This document shows positions 63,760-64,000 of a DNA stretch of 64,000 nt, one piece after another. The notes beneath the pieces were generated by a model. The model worked only from the letters and a program-made list of their open reading frames with translations, searched no databases and was not told where the DNA came from. The translations under genes and the position numbers were made by a program. The stretch is from Sphingomonas colocasiae (GTDB lineage: Bacteria > Pseudomonadota > Alphaproteobacteria > Sphingomonadales > Sphingomonadaceae): positions 248,001 to 312,000 of the forward strand of contig NZ_JAINVV010000011.1 of assembly GCF_019880585.1 (NCBI RefSeq), written 5' to 3'. Numbering within the stretch: the first letter of the stretch is position 1; each line of letters begins with the position of its first letter.

Positions 63760-64000
63760 CTACAGGCTGCGCGCGATCACCATGCGCTGGATGTCCGACG
63801 TGCCTTCGTAGATCTGGCAGACGCGGACGTCGCGATAGATTTTGGCGACGCCATATTCCTCCAGATAGCCATAGCCGCCCAGCGTCTGCAGCGCGCCGGA
63901 CACGACCGCCTCGGCGGTTTCGGACGCGAACAGCTTGGCCATCGACGCTTCGGTCAGGCAGGGCAGCCCCTGATCCTTGACGCGCGCGGCGTGGAGAACC
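63760..64000 (-). CDS. acyl-CoA dehydrogenase, C-terminal part
   Basis: The last 80 residues, cut by the window edge, read [33 protein letters not shown] and [18 protein letters not shown]. These are the C-terminal helices of acyl-CoA dehydrogenases; the catalytic base Glu of many members lies in the YEGTSDIQ segment. The chain-length preference cannot be judged. Confidence 0.93.
   Translation of the reverse strand, partial: VLHAARVKDQGLPCLTEASMAKLFASETAEAVVSGALQTLGGYGYLEEYGVAKIYRDVRVCQIYEGTSDIQRMVIARSL

Overview
This 64-kb window reads as a chromosomal segment of a GC-rich alphaproteobacterium, most likely a sphingomonad (Sphingomonas-like). The reasons are the strong G/C bias at third codon positions, two large TonB-dependent receptors, several secreted peptidases and gamma-glutamyltransferase-like enzymes, a RES/Xre toxin-antitoxin pair, and many short palindromic intergenic repeats of the kind common in that group. 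The genus is an inference from content. No rRNA, tRNA, CRISPR array, integrase or complete insertion sequence was found.

Layout. 1-4.5 kb: the end of an acetyltransferase, a secreted HExxH protein with a PAN-domain partner, two small lipoproteins and an ECF-like sigma factor. 4.5-15 kb: a membrane Ser/Thr kinase with TPR-like repeats, convergent with the sigma factor; aspartate-semialdehyde dehydrogenase (asd); a glutathione transferase; an AAA ATPase; a secreted coiled-coil protein; a RES/Xre toxin-antitoxin module with a palindromic operator; a 53-residue membrane peptide; and a dienelactone hydrolase. 15.3-24.8 kb: a peptide-scavenging cluster on the minus strand (TonB receptor, two gamma-glutamyltransferase-like enzymes, an S9 peptidase) with a divergent TetR regulator. 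25.4-29.8 kb: a beta-lactamase-fold hydrolase, a NamZ-type exo-N-acetylmuramidase and a sodium:solute symporter, which look like a muropeptide recovery set.

29.8-36.8 kb is a visibly AT-richer island. It carries a 77-residue CxxC protein, an unknown gene with an in-frame TGA near its end, and a three-gene overlapping operon: a large sensor with a histidine-kinase-type ATPase domain, a stand-alone receiver, and a receiver fused to a nucleoside phosphorylase. This order and domain set match the Detocs antiphage system (DtcA-DtcB-DtcC), whose effector cleaves ATP. It is the most interesting content of the window.

36.8-45.7 kb: an amidohydrolase, then heterotetrameric sarcosine oxidase (soxBDAG), followed by purU and folD. 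Together these oxidise N-methyl groups through tetrahydrofolate to formate. 46-55 kb: an MFS transporter, a DUF885 protein, a second secreted HExxH protein, a second TonB receptor and an esterase. 55-64 kb: a PP2C phosphatase, small membrane proteins, a small outer-membrane beta-barrel, a NeuD-like acyltransferase, an RNase H-like protein, an MFS exporter, an amidohydrolase, a short-chain dehydrogenase with a signal peptide, and the end of an acyl-CoA dehydrogenase.

Four families of palindromic repeats fill many of the larger intergenic gaps. One paired palindrome at 49.3-49.7 kb is interrupted by a 359-bp MITE-like insertion that left an 8-bp target duplication.
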